This document shows, in pieces, positions 42,801 to 54,100 of a stretch of 64,000 nucleotides of DNA. The position numbers and the translations under genes were made by a program. The notes below the pieces were generated by a model. It made no database searches, was not told the origin of the DNA, and saw only the letters and a list, made by a program, of their open reading frames with translations. The stretch is from Acanthaster planci (lineage: Eukaryota; Echinodermata; Asteroidea; Valvatida; Acanthasteridae): contig NW_019091486.1 of the NCBI RefSeq assembly GCF_001949145.1, positions 831,865-895,864 of the forward strand, given 5' to 3'. The first letter of the stretch is position 1, and every line of letters starts with the position of its first letter.

Positions 42801-44298
42801 TGTTTGCTGAACCAGCGTTACAGATGTGACTGAAGTCAGTTTTGATGAGCGCCCCATGGAAGCGACATGGTTCATTTGAAATGGTAACTGATTTTTAAAC
42901 AGAGCGTGCAAAGATACTATGAACTGCAATACTTTATCTCGATTCTTTTTTTAGCCGTGGAATCGAATACGATCCCACAGTTCACCCACATCTTCATTAG
43001 AAATCAGTTTTACGTAACGAGATCAAAACTTGGGGTCTATAATTAACCCCAACCAGACCTTAGCTCAAGAAACACGCACATTTTTTAACTCAAGGTATTT
43101 CTCTCTCTTCGCCCCGTTGTGCTGCATAATTTCAAACCAACACCGATCCACCATACCCGCCGTCGACTGAAACATCTTCGCAATACAGTACTTCCGTACA
43201 GAGTTTTGTTTAATTGGGTTCTCAAAATTGAAAGGCGTGCTAAAAACGCACCCAATACAAAGACACAGGAAACAAGAACGAAAAGGCCCGACAAGGTTTT
43301 AATTCCCCGGTAATTTACTCCGAAAAGGTCACATGTAACCTGATCGCTTCGCACAGGGATGTCTATACGAATCCAAAAAAAAATAAACGTAGGCATCATC
43401 GATATACAGCAAGTAAAGGCGAAAATAGACGAATTGGATTGAGCCAGATTATTCAGTAAATGTCAATCCCTTGCCAACTGGTAATCGAATCTAAATATAC
43501 ACACTTCAAAACGCTCGTATCAATGTGTTCAGCGAAGTCCCGTCGAGTGTCAGCGTAGGCGTTCACCGCTGCACAATTGAAATGGAGTAGCTCAACGCAC
43601 ACTTTCTCATTGATTTGTCCACGCGTTAATTGCGTGGCAGGATCTCTTTTATATATTGACTAAGAATGACGCTTTTACGGAGTGAATGACAACTCCATCT
43701 TTTGAAATACACCGTCTAAAATTCGTAATGTTTCGTGCGATGGCCTTTGGTAATAACACTTAAAATTGGTTCACAGAGTAATATTAAATGATCGTAGTAA
43801 TCATTTTTATCCCTGGAAGAGCTTTACCTTATACATAGGCATTATAATGGAAGTCATGTAATAACCTTCAAGTTAGAATTTTTGCGTCATTCCTAAGCAT
43901 ACATGACTGTTTCATTTGTACATTATTTTGATCCATCGATGTGATGATGGGATTTCACTGAGAATGTGTTTTTGTCGCAGATGAAGGATTTCCATTTTGG
44001 TTTGACCGACATTTGCGTGACATGCAACTCTGTTAATGATTTTCCGCGGCATCTTTGAACAAAATTGAATTAAGTCCGCGGGCAGGATATTAGCCTAGGT
44101 ATGCATCCATCGGCGGTGCCTGGTCCCCACTCTGCGCCCAGACATCATGCACACCTTGACCCGGAACCACCGTTGCACACCCAGAAAAAGACGGGATGGA
44201 AACAAGCAGGAATTGAAATGTCACGGTTTGTTAAGCTGGGGTACGATTTGACATTTGGGAGTGAGTAAGTTCCTAATCAAATTGAGAGATTTATTTTA

Positions 44299-44718
44299 TT
44301 ATGCATGGGAACAGGGTGAAATGGTATCAAAAACATCTGAGGCAATCTTTGAAAATGTGCTGACAGACATCGTAAAGATTTTTTTCCTAAAAGAGCCGCC
44401 TTCTAAACTCTTAGAGTTGGGGTCAGACTCTGTTCCGTCGTCCTCATAATTACTCACGGAAAGGTCTCCTGCAATTGACAGAGTACATTCTGCAAAACTT
44501 TGGTCTCTTCTGTATTTTTTGTCATTTGTAATTTCCAGCATCCTTTTTCTTTTTTTTTTAATTTCTACACAGCTTTCTGGGGATAGAGCATGTGATATCC
44601 TAAGGAAATGGTTTCTTGCCAGTCTTGAGAGGAGACTAGTCCTCACGCCTTGTGGAAGCTTCCCTTGTTGAAGTGTCGGACAATATACTTCTGTTCGAAA
44701 AAAAGCACCCGCAGTCAT
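44299..44718 (-). other. Orphan open frame, possible exon of an unknown gene
   Basis: A 139-codon minus-strand frame ending at a TGA or TAA near 44300. A plausible acceptor TGCTTTTTTTCGAACAG lies at its 5' side. The composition is protein-like (TLSIAGDLSVSNYEDDGTES, then RKKIFTMSVSTFSKIASDVF). I do not recognise it and see no partner exons. It could be a last exon, a transposon remnant or chance. Confidence 0.25.
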
Positions 44719-46729
44719 GATTATAGCCTTTATTCAAGCGGTCCCTAGCTTGTTGTGTACAGAAAAAAAGCACCACTGAGGTTCTTTTTCCATGTCCTGA
44801 AAAGTAATGATATAATTTGTTATTTCTTTCAGAAGAAAGAGAAATTAGTAAAGAAAAGGTAATAACAAAGGAAATTTGCTGTACATTAGTCGGAGTTTCA
44901 GTCAGGTATTTTGAGACTATTTTCAAGACGTACTTTGTGTCCAGGAGTTAATTTTAATGATGGGTTTTGCCCTTAGTTTGTGCCAGCTCTATAAAAATAT
45001 AAATACATTTGGAAAGGGCACAAACCATATTTTACTTTTAGACAAATCAAAAATTTGAGTTCAAGTAACTTTCAAAAACGGTGAGTTCAGGCTCAAGTCT
45101 GGATTCCTTATCTGCAGATGAATGCAAATAACCACCCAGCAGAGACGGGCGACTAACTTTAAACACCCCACTTCAATTCCTGTTGGCCGTCGAAGTCGGC
45201 AGCATTCCTTGTACGGATCCCCGTCCCCAGGGACCATCATGCAATGCGACCCGCCATCTTTGAAAACACCAGCCCGCTGCAGCCACGTGAGACTTGCACC
45301 AGAACAACCGCCGGTACTTGACGGTGCCTGGAGTGTTTTGTTATTTCACAGTTCAGTAGGTTGTTCCCCTTCCCTCATGCTCATCTGACATTTTCTGAGT
45401 TGATGCCGAGCGGACTGTATTTGAACTTTGTAATGTTTACCTTTGTCAGTTGTTAGGTAGAGACTGTCCGCTGTGCATTTTAAGCCTTGTTAGTTTGGGC
45501 ATGTATGGCATTAAAATATACAAATTAAATCTGTAAATTTTTTTTCTGGCGAACCAGACTTTCTCTACTGGACTAAATCTGGTTTACTTTTGGACATATA
45601 AAATTAGGAATATGCAAGATGTATTGGTACTAGTCACGATAGATATTTATTTCAAATCAAGCAAAAGTTGTTTGGCTTCACATGCAACGTCAGAGGATTT
45701 CACATTTCCTGCTCAAGGCCAGAATTTACACAAACAACTTAGGTATTAAACGCACAAACATAACGGGGAAATCGGCAAACCATAGGTGAAAAACATAAAC
45801 GACCAATATTCTGTCCACATAGCCCATTTTGCAATTAGCAACTTCCAAACACGTAATAATGGATTAGTAAAAAATGAGCGTGCATTTATATCTAATCCAA
45901 TACCTATGTATACATCATTACAAATGCTTTTCCGTTAACATAGTTATAGGGTGGATACTACAAAGAAAGCGTACGAATGAATGTCTTGCCTGAAGGCTTC
46001 AGTTGAGTCGATGCACCACTAAAAAGAATCAACTCGACATTAAAATTGAAAGCAATCTTATTAAATATTGATTATGTTTCAGATTACGTGATTATTATCA
46101 ATTATTGGAAACGACGTTACCATCACAAAACATAACCTTACTGTTCCATTTTTCCGATACATTGAAAGATACACGAATCAGAACACTCAAAGATAGCAAC
46201 CAAGACAAAACAATTTCAATAATTAGTATATGCACATAGTAGACGATTACACAAGGCAAATATTAAAATGTTTGAAAAGAAAATACTTGACATAATAAAT
46301 ACTACAGTTGGCTTTATACACCATTACTCCAACTAGCATTGGATCTAATTGAATGACATTCCAGAATTTGTCTATCTCACATGTCTATATCAATTAATTT
46401 TTAATAATCAATATAGTTTTATGGCAATGGTTCCATTAAACTAAGAGTGGTTTGCGACGATTGATAAATTGCAAACACACCACAAAACACTAAAAGAAAA
46501 TCCAAAGATTATTACAACGGTGTCAGAGAGTGGTCTTCTCCAAATAGATACAATCAAGACCGGTTTATGTTGACTCAAAAAAGAACTGGTGAGCGAAATT
46601 GTGACCTCAGATATTTTCGTTTTGCAAAGTTGCAAAAGTTGAGATCTTAGCTCAAGCGAATTTGGCTGAAAGTGTTTGCTGACGTCAAATTCGCCTCGCT
46701 TCCACTTTAGTATGGAGTATAAACCAGCC

Positions 46730-46930
46730 TAGCCGCCTTGAGCCGAAGCATCCCTCATCGGTTGAAAAGAGCCTCGTTGATAGAGAGTGCTCAGTTTGTT
46801 GGTAGTAATGCAACTGTAACGCGTGTATTTTCTATTCGTTCACGACCCAGCTAAGTCAAATCCCGACCAAAGGAGCATCCAATGCTAAGAAAATAGCGCC
46901 CTCTCTTGGTCCAGCTCGAGGCCCATACAA
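46730..46930 (+). repeat. Interspersed repeat family A, copy 2
   Basis: Same family as 31883-32075: GCCTTGAGCCGAAGCATC, TCAGTTTGTTGGTAG, CCGACCAAAGGAGCATCC, AGCGCCCTCTCTTGGTCC. It lies in the gene-free stretch between the two genes. Confidence 0.75.
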
Positions 46931-48186
46931 TGGTGTCATCACCGCAGTCATACTAGCTTTCAGCACGTTCTTGGCTCGATGATTGCGTGCATTTCGGCGA
47001 GTCACAAGCTGAAGCCGTGTCCGAATTACTCAGCCGCGTGAAACTGGGCAAAACTCTACTCGAAGTGGCTTTACCTGCAACATTTTCGTGCGTGATCTTT
47101 AAGCCGCAGCCAAGTAATTCAGACATGGTCCTACCAAAAAATGTTTTGTGTGCGCTTACTGCTTGCGCAAGAGTGTGATACGATGTTGAATTTTTTTTTA
47201 AATCCCGGAGCCAACAGGCCAGTTAAAGGGTTTGTGAATGTACTTGAATCAAACATGTTCATGTTTGGCAAACTCTCTTACTTGACACCGAAGGGTGTTG
47301 TCATTAATGCTGCGTTTCCTTGCTTGGATGCGCTCGGCTGTTGCTGGACAGCTCAGAGGGTTATGCACGTTCAGGTTGTTGAAATAGATTTCGCGCACAA
47401 GGCTCAGCACGCGTGTGCGAAACATGATGTGTCCATTACCATTACTGCAAAGGGCAACGGATGAGATTGTTTTATAAGTTGCTAATACATGTATAACAAT
47501 TCAACTCATACGAACACATTTCTCCCTATTACACTGTACTTGCGATTGCTGTCAGTCGATATTGCTGTAATTGACGAGTTATAAAGAATGAAATTTATTT
47601 CAAAATCCAATTAATTTTACGCTCGTCTGCAAATCCTTAGTGGGTTTTCAAAGAAAGTCTGAGTTTGGGCATTATGGGTAAATAAAGTAACTACTTCCTC
47701 TGCAGCACTCAAGCTGGTGGTCGGCTGGCTCAAAGTTGACGGTCCATTCATATCCAGTAACCGCAGTCTCACGGCTGCTGCTATTTAGAGGCCACTTTGG
47801 ATAGGCTCGTTCAGTCTTTAAGTGTGGTCCATGTACAAATAGCCGAGTGGCTCAATTACGCTGTGTGTTGACGATGATTAACTATACAGTCCATTAAAAA
47901 AAATCGATCAAGTCCATAAGGATACCCCGTAGGTATGGAGAACTCTTTGACATTATCGCCTCTTGTTGGTGAATTCGTTGAAAAGTCTGGAGATGAAGCT
48001 TCCAGGGCGTCCATCTGAAAATAGAATCGTACCTGGATTAGTCACACAATGCCTTTGCTACAGCATGTCACAAGCCAACAACAGCGGTTGGATTTAGTCA
48101 CGGATACCGGGCTTGTGAAATCCTAGAACAGACCACGAGAAGTCGTTATGATCCACCATACGCAGACCATTCACTCAGCCCACGAT

Positions 48187-48660
48187 ATATCCACCACTGC
48201 TATCTCAAGACATATCCACCACTGCTATCTCAAGACATATCCACCACTGCTATCTCAAGACATATCCACCACTGCTATCTCAANNNNNNNNNNNNNNNNN
48301 NNNNNNNNNNNNNNNNNNNNNNNNNNNNNNNNNNNNNNNNNNNNNNNNNNNNNNNNNNNNNNNNNNNNNNNNNNNNNNNNNNNNNNNNNNNNNNNNNNNN
48401 NNNNNNNNNNNNNNNNNNNNNNNNNNNNNNNNNNNNNNNNNNNNNNNNNNNNNNNNNNNNNNNNNNNNNNNNNNNNNNNNNNNNNNNNNNNNNNNNNNNN
48501 NNNNNNNNNNNNNNNNNNNNNNNNNNNNNNNNNNNNNNNNNNNNNNNNNNNNNNNNNNNNNNNNNNNNNNNNNNNNNNNNNNNNNNNNNNNNNNNNNNNN
48601 NNNNNNTTCACGACATAAACCACTGCTATCTCACGAAATATCCATGACTGCTATCTCAAC
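48187..48660. repeat. 25-bp minisatellite interrupted by an assembly gap
   Basis: Four near-identical units of TATCCACCACTGCTATCTCA plus AGACA run into 323 unknown bases (48284-48606). Degenerate units then resume (AACCACTGCTATCTCA, CATGACTGCTATCTCA). The gap is very probably unresolved repeat units. Frames spanning it are meaningless. Confidence 0.92.
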
Positions 48661-49637
48661 GCTAATGTCTTTACACATTCTTTTATTTTTATATATTCTC
48701 ATATTTTTAATGTTGGCTAAGGCATTAAGTCCAAGAGAAATCTGAAATGTCTTTGCTTCTAAAAGGAGGGATAAAATAAAGTTCAATGTTTGAATCATGA
48801 AAAAATAAGTACGATATGAGAGTTTTCATATTTCTTGTGCTAACAAACTGATTGGGTTGTTTATCATAGCTTCCAATTAAATACTGTGGAATCAAATAAT
48901 TTTGACTGTTTCCACCATTTTTAACCATGTGTTGGTATTATGAGATTTGAACTAAGTCTCGTCGATGAGTTACATAATATGATGTGCCACAGCTCTTTTG
49001 ATGTGCCCGAAGTTACAACTGCAGCTAGAACTGGCCTACTCGTCTATGGAAGCAACCTAAATGAGCAGTTCTATCAACGTCCCATAGACGAGAGTGCCAC
49101 TCCCAGACGTAGTCAGTTCATTCTGACATAGCCTTGTTTTCAGCAAGTTTTCCGCGACCGCATTTCAGGCTTACGACGAATGGTGCCAAAATGTAGACGG
49201 AATTTCAGTGGCGTCATAATCACTGTGCCCTACTGGGAGCGTTCGAGTAGTTTGCCGATTGACTTGGGCAAGTAATGATGGGTAAAGCCACTAAACACGG
49301 GCTAATACCCCCTCCCCTTGCATCGCATATACAAACTATTAAAGGCCGACATTCGGGGGAACGCAGTGGTGCAGATTTTGCTCAGTTGTGGGTTCAAATT
49401 ATGTCTTGCCATCGGTGCCAAAACAACTGAACAGTTCAAAGAGTGTTTAAAAATCTCAGACAGTTATTGAATCACTAAAAAAACCTCCCTATTTTAAAAT
49501 AGCTTCACTCTTTGACACCAATGCAGCTAAAGTGTATCATGAAGCAAAAGCTGTCGACTACCAAGGTCGAACCTCTTGCAGAAGTTGTGGTCGCCCATGC
49601 AAAATGGCGGACCTTTCTCAGCTGTTGGCTGCATTGT

Positions 49638-49699
49638 GGAGTCATTGATGGTGGAATGACGTCACATGCGTGCGACGTCATTCCACCATCACTGACTCC
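49638..49699. repeat. Near-perfect 26-bp inverted repeat (hairpin)
   Basis: Left arm 49638-49663 and right arm 49674-49699 pair at 25 of 26 positions around a 10-nt loop. Each arm contains TGGTGGAATGACGTC, so the stem base near the loop carries a TGACGTC (CRE-like) word twice. No associated gene is visible. Confidence 0.85.
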
Positions 49700-49999
49700 G
49701 CTCCGTGAGCAATGTCTCTGGTGGTTGACCCGTGTGAGTTCCGACTATGACGTCGGAGATAATCGAACGGCTCGGGGCTGACCCGTGTCGTCTCACCGGG
49801 CAAGATACTCCCACGCAGTGCAGCGTGCGCTATGTGTACATGTACATTTCACGCAAGCGCAGTAGTGAGAATTTTACCCACAGGTGTTTAATGTTACTTC
49901 GTCTGATTCCAAATGCTCATCTGTGGTCACGCCACTTCAAATAATACACTCATTTCTCTTATCAGTTTTCAGTTGATTTCTTTAGGGGGCATTATCAGT

Positions 50000-50405
50000 T
50001 AAAGGGACTATGTAATATAATAATTTTATTGCAACCCTTGAAGTTGGACCTTTTTGTTGCAACTAACCTTGTTTTCAATTTTCCTTTTGCTATGTTTATT
50101 TGTATTTAGAGCCTTTTTGGTTTTTATGACAACGCCGTTTTGCATATTCATAAGCGAAACTGTGGTTTCATTCAAGTTTTAGAACCTCAATGTTGTACAA
50201 AAACATTCTGGAATTTTTGGTCTTCTGATGTAGTAAATATAACTATTTGGCAATTTATTGTTATGTAAGCACACGGCAGGGAGCCAGGAAGCAATCTTAT
50301 CTCAAACGTTTTTTTCAGGCGTTCAAAATTTGAACATGATAACATGTAAACTGAACAGTGTCGCCCATGATTTACATTAAAACAACAGCGCCCTCACTTG
50401 TCCAG
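50000..50405 (+). repeat. Interspersed repeat family B, copy 2
   Basis: Same family as 39010-39415: AACCCTTGAAGTTG, GAGCCTTTTTGGTTTTTATG, GTAAACTGAACAGTGTC, CAACAGCGCCCTCACTTGTCC. It lies just downstream of the secreted Cys-rich gene. Confidence 0.72.
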
Positions 50406-50949
50406 AAAAGCTTGAACATGTTTTAAAGTTTAATTTTAAAAAGGTGTTTCACGAAAGGGTTTCACAAAGTTTGACTAATTGAAGACGAGTATAAAGACGC
50501 AAAAACGTGAGTCTAAGAAAACAAAAAAGTATAGACCCTTTAATATTGATCAATGATGGCATATTTATCTGTCATGTACTGCTGTTGTAACACTATACAG
50601 TTTGTCTTTCGCACTGTGACTGTCCTACGTACCCACATCCACAAATGTGCATGTTGACATTGCTCGGTTTCATGGCTGGTGGGGTTGGTCTTTTGGGTTT
50701 ACGGCAATCCAGATCAAATGCATGTGTAACGAGGTGCCTTGTTTTGAAATAAGTTCACTTAATGCTTTTTCATTGCAAGAAAGCATTGCCTCGTCCCAGA
50801 AACATAAGCATGCGCCATACTGAGTTGCAGAACAAAATTGGCCCTTCATATCAATAAAGTCAACGATGAAAACCGACATTTACATAAAGGACAAAAACAA
50901 CAATGAACATGCATTGTTAAATGAGATGTGAATAGGACATACATGATTC

Positions 50950-51144
50950 CTACCGACCATGCTCGTCAGTACCTTCGTAATTGACCTTTGGCCTGCACAG
51001 GAAGTGACGTTTACGGTAGTCGTACTGGCAATGCGTGGGAATGGATACTAAAAGGCCGTCGATTTCGTGGACTTCGTCTGGGCATGCGCAAGTCTGGACT
51101 CTGTTTCTGTAGCGACGGCCGAGGCAGAATTCATTGGGCTGACA
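50950..51144 (-). CDS. Secreted Cys-rich protein last exon
   Basis: Acceptor TTTCTATTTCAACAG, phase 0, 64 codons then TAG at 50950-50952. It begins CQPNEFCLGRRYRNRVQTCA, continues CPDEVHEIDGLLV, and has later cysteines in THCQYDY and HFLCRPK. Six cysteines in 50 residues and a strong acceptor make it a likely real exon. Its assignment to the same gene as exons 1 and 2 rests on phase and strand. Confidence 0.62.
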   Translation of the reverse strand, partial: CQPNEFCLGRRYRNRVQTCACPDEVHEIDGLLVSIPTHCQYDYRKRHFLCRPKVNYEGTDEHGR

Positions 51145-54100
51145 CTGTTGAAATAGAAAGTACCATAACAACATGTAGTACGTCTGTCTTTGAGCTGTTT
51201 ACGATTAATATTTATTTCTCCTTAGAAAAATGCAGTACTTATCATATGAAGTATATGATAAACTTAGCTGAACGGTGTGGCACACCCTGCTTGGATCATG
51301 CAATTGTTGACAATGCTAAAATCACAAACAAATCATTAGAAAGTAAAAAAAAATAAAGAAACTGTGAGAGGGTTTTTCAAATTGAATGTAAAAAGACCAC
51401 CAAGTGAATTTCCTTGGAAACATTTTGTGCAACACTCTCCTCTTCTTTTTGGTTTAAAAGTTTCTATGTTTTGCTGACCAATGAGGGCTCCATGATTTAA
51501 TTTCATGGATACATTGTTTGTGAAAGGGTGGGTCCGTTCTAATTGTGATCCCCAAATTCGCTCAAGAAAAAAAAATCGTTTACATGCTTACTATTATGTA
51601 TTCAAAGAACATTGCACTATTCACTGAAATAAGTCACTACAATTTCAAAATTATCATTCACTGCAAAATTACTACTCGAATAACTGGAATTGAGACACTT
51701 GAAGTCTTAAATGCATAGGATTTTCTTGCCTCAGTTAGAAATATTATGTATATGAGCCAGGAAAGATAAATGTTATATCGGTGGTATGGAGAATTTTTTC
51801 AAGAGGGAAACCTGACAATGTGAATTACGGATCTCCCTGCGCAATACCCTTGGCGGTGTCTCTTACAGATTGGGACATTTGTCACTGTCTGTCTTTTGCT
51901 CGGCCCATGAAACGTACGTGCGCAAACTGAACCACCGGTCCCGCGAAAGTCATCAGAGAATGCTAAGACGCGTGGAAATGCTTAGAGAATATGACTGTGT
52001 GACATTGAGGGAAAGGTATTTGCAAAAGTAAGTGGATGGAGGGGAGAACGTGTGCTTTGCAAGAAATCTTGTTTCTGCTCACGACACACCTTTTTCTCAC
52101 ATACCAGTGAACTTAATCATATGCAAGTCGGTCCTCGTTCGGAGTCAACGATCTGTGTCGTGTGCAGTCTCCGAATTTACATCGTGACTGACGAAGTGAG
52201 GCGCGAAGCCATCTGATGAGGATGGGCACCACGACACGACTTTTTTTCTCACCGTGTGGAAATCGAGTGAGACGGCGCCTTCCATCAGGCGAAAGCTGTT
52301 ACAGTGTCGCACTTGACTGGTTCCAAAAAGTTCCTTATTTACGGGCAGAAATACCCTTCATCAATTTCTGAAGATGATTTACTCCTGATTTTTTTGTGTG
52401 TTTTGGTAAAACCGGAGAAAGCGATTGTTAACGTATCCGAGTTGCACTTTTACACGTTTTTAAGACTACCAAATAAATTATGATCTTTGTACCACTTTCA
52501 TTGCGCAATAAACACACCAACATTAAACTGTCGTTTGTATTCTATTTTTTATTGGGAAGCAGAGAAATTTTGATAATTCATGAGATACTACGCCTGAGTT
52601 ATTCACACTGACTGGCAAAATTATTCTGCTATATAAACACGTATTTTACACAGTCTACTATGTTTCTCAAACGTTACGTACCTGCTTCCGGGCACAATTG
52701 TTGTAATGAAAAATATTACCCGCTAAGAAACTTCCAAAAATAAGCTCAGCATACGTTGAGAAATATGGTACACATTTTCTTCAAAAATCTAAGAATTTTT
52801 ATAGAATCCCCAAAGTTATATCCTTGTGAAACCTGATTAACGGACAGGAAAGATATTGCAAACAAGTTCGCACAGCATGCTACCTGCACAGTAAGTTAAA
52901 CCCACCTGCCCCAGAAACGGATTTTTTTCCTTCTAGGGGCCTGATGAGTATACCGGGAATGGAGTACCGTTTGCTCGTGACTGGCAGCACCTCAGTCATC
53001 GAATGCCACTTTAGATTCATAGCATTTGGACAGGGTCTCTGCGCTGCTTAATCCCGAGCGCACAGTGTGAAATCTTAGCTGGAGGAGAAAAAAAAGAAGC
53101 GAGGGGAAAACGTGCAATCCCACCAGCCAAACCGAGTGTGGCATCAGCTTGGGAGTTTCACCACTCCGCCTTGATATCTCAGCGTCTCTTGGTCACAAAC
53201 CTGAAGATGTCAGAAGTTTCTCCAAACTAATCTCTGGAAAAAAAATCTCCACTTTAACTATCGCCGTTCGAAAAACGTTCAAATATTATCTTGATTTCAA
53301 CAACGCAGCAACCACCCAAAAAAAGAGAAAAAGAAATCAACGACGGCATTCCCACACAAAATCATGTACAATTAAAGGCTGACTGATTGAGTCAAGACAA
53401 CCAAATTAGATTAACGTTTGCATGTACACAGTCTTTCGTAAGTGCTGTTGTGTAAAAGATCTTTTCAAAGTGACCCTTCTGGCGAGGGTATTTTTGTTTC
53501 TAACAACAACAAACCAGACAAACATACAAAAACCCACTGGTAATAAAGTTTCGTTTCATTAAGCAAAAATGCCATATACGTCAGTGAAATGGTACTTTTC
53601 CAGTTAACTGTCGAACACTGTTGACTTTTTTCCAGGTATGTTGGAATCGGTCGTTAGCTAGCATTCGTAAGGTTAATTTACTAAAAGGTGCTGTCGGCAG
53701 GGAACCGCAGGGGTATGTCAGCACCGTGTGACGTCACTGCTACCCAGACCTTCAAAATATTTACCACGTTGTCATCCGACTCTGCCTCCGGATACAAGAG
53801 GGCCGTAATTGAACAGATATTGATGAGGCAGACATTGTCCGGATAAACACAGATTTCAGCACGCTACGGCTAAACTGATTAAGGTCTAAATTTGGTGGAA
53901 ACACTGCGGGTATTTTGCAACATATAAGTTTCGGCACGGTTTGCGTGTTTCTCGTTGCGGGCACCTTTTGCCTGGACCCGAGTCATATCCCCCACAGCTA
54001 GCCTTGATTGAGAATCTGCAAACCACTTCGCATACCATGTTTGGACTGCCTACGAGAATGGTGGCCAGGCTATGTATTGCGCGCATCAGTAAAAGCTACC

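Larger units (their letters stand above)
39864..50949. other. Intergenic stretch without a supportable gene
   Basis: Apart from repeats at 46730, 48187, 49638 and 50000 and the orphan frame at 44299, I see only short open frames without splice-phase partners or domain signatures. A tRNA-like GTTTGAATCCC word near 40920 is too weak to call. Confidence 0.5.

Noticed and set aside
46441-46635. Minus frame with a hydrophobic stretch (VVIIFGFSFSVLWCVC)
   Set aside because: Short and isolated, with no splice sites or partner exons; a membrane-like run in AT-rich DNA is expected by chance.
48148-48623. Long open frames on both strands
   Set aside because: Most of their length is the run of Ns in the minisatellite gap.
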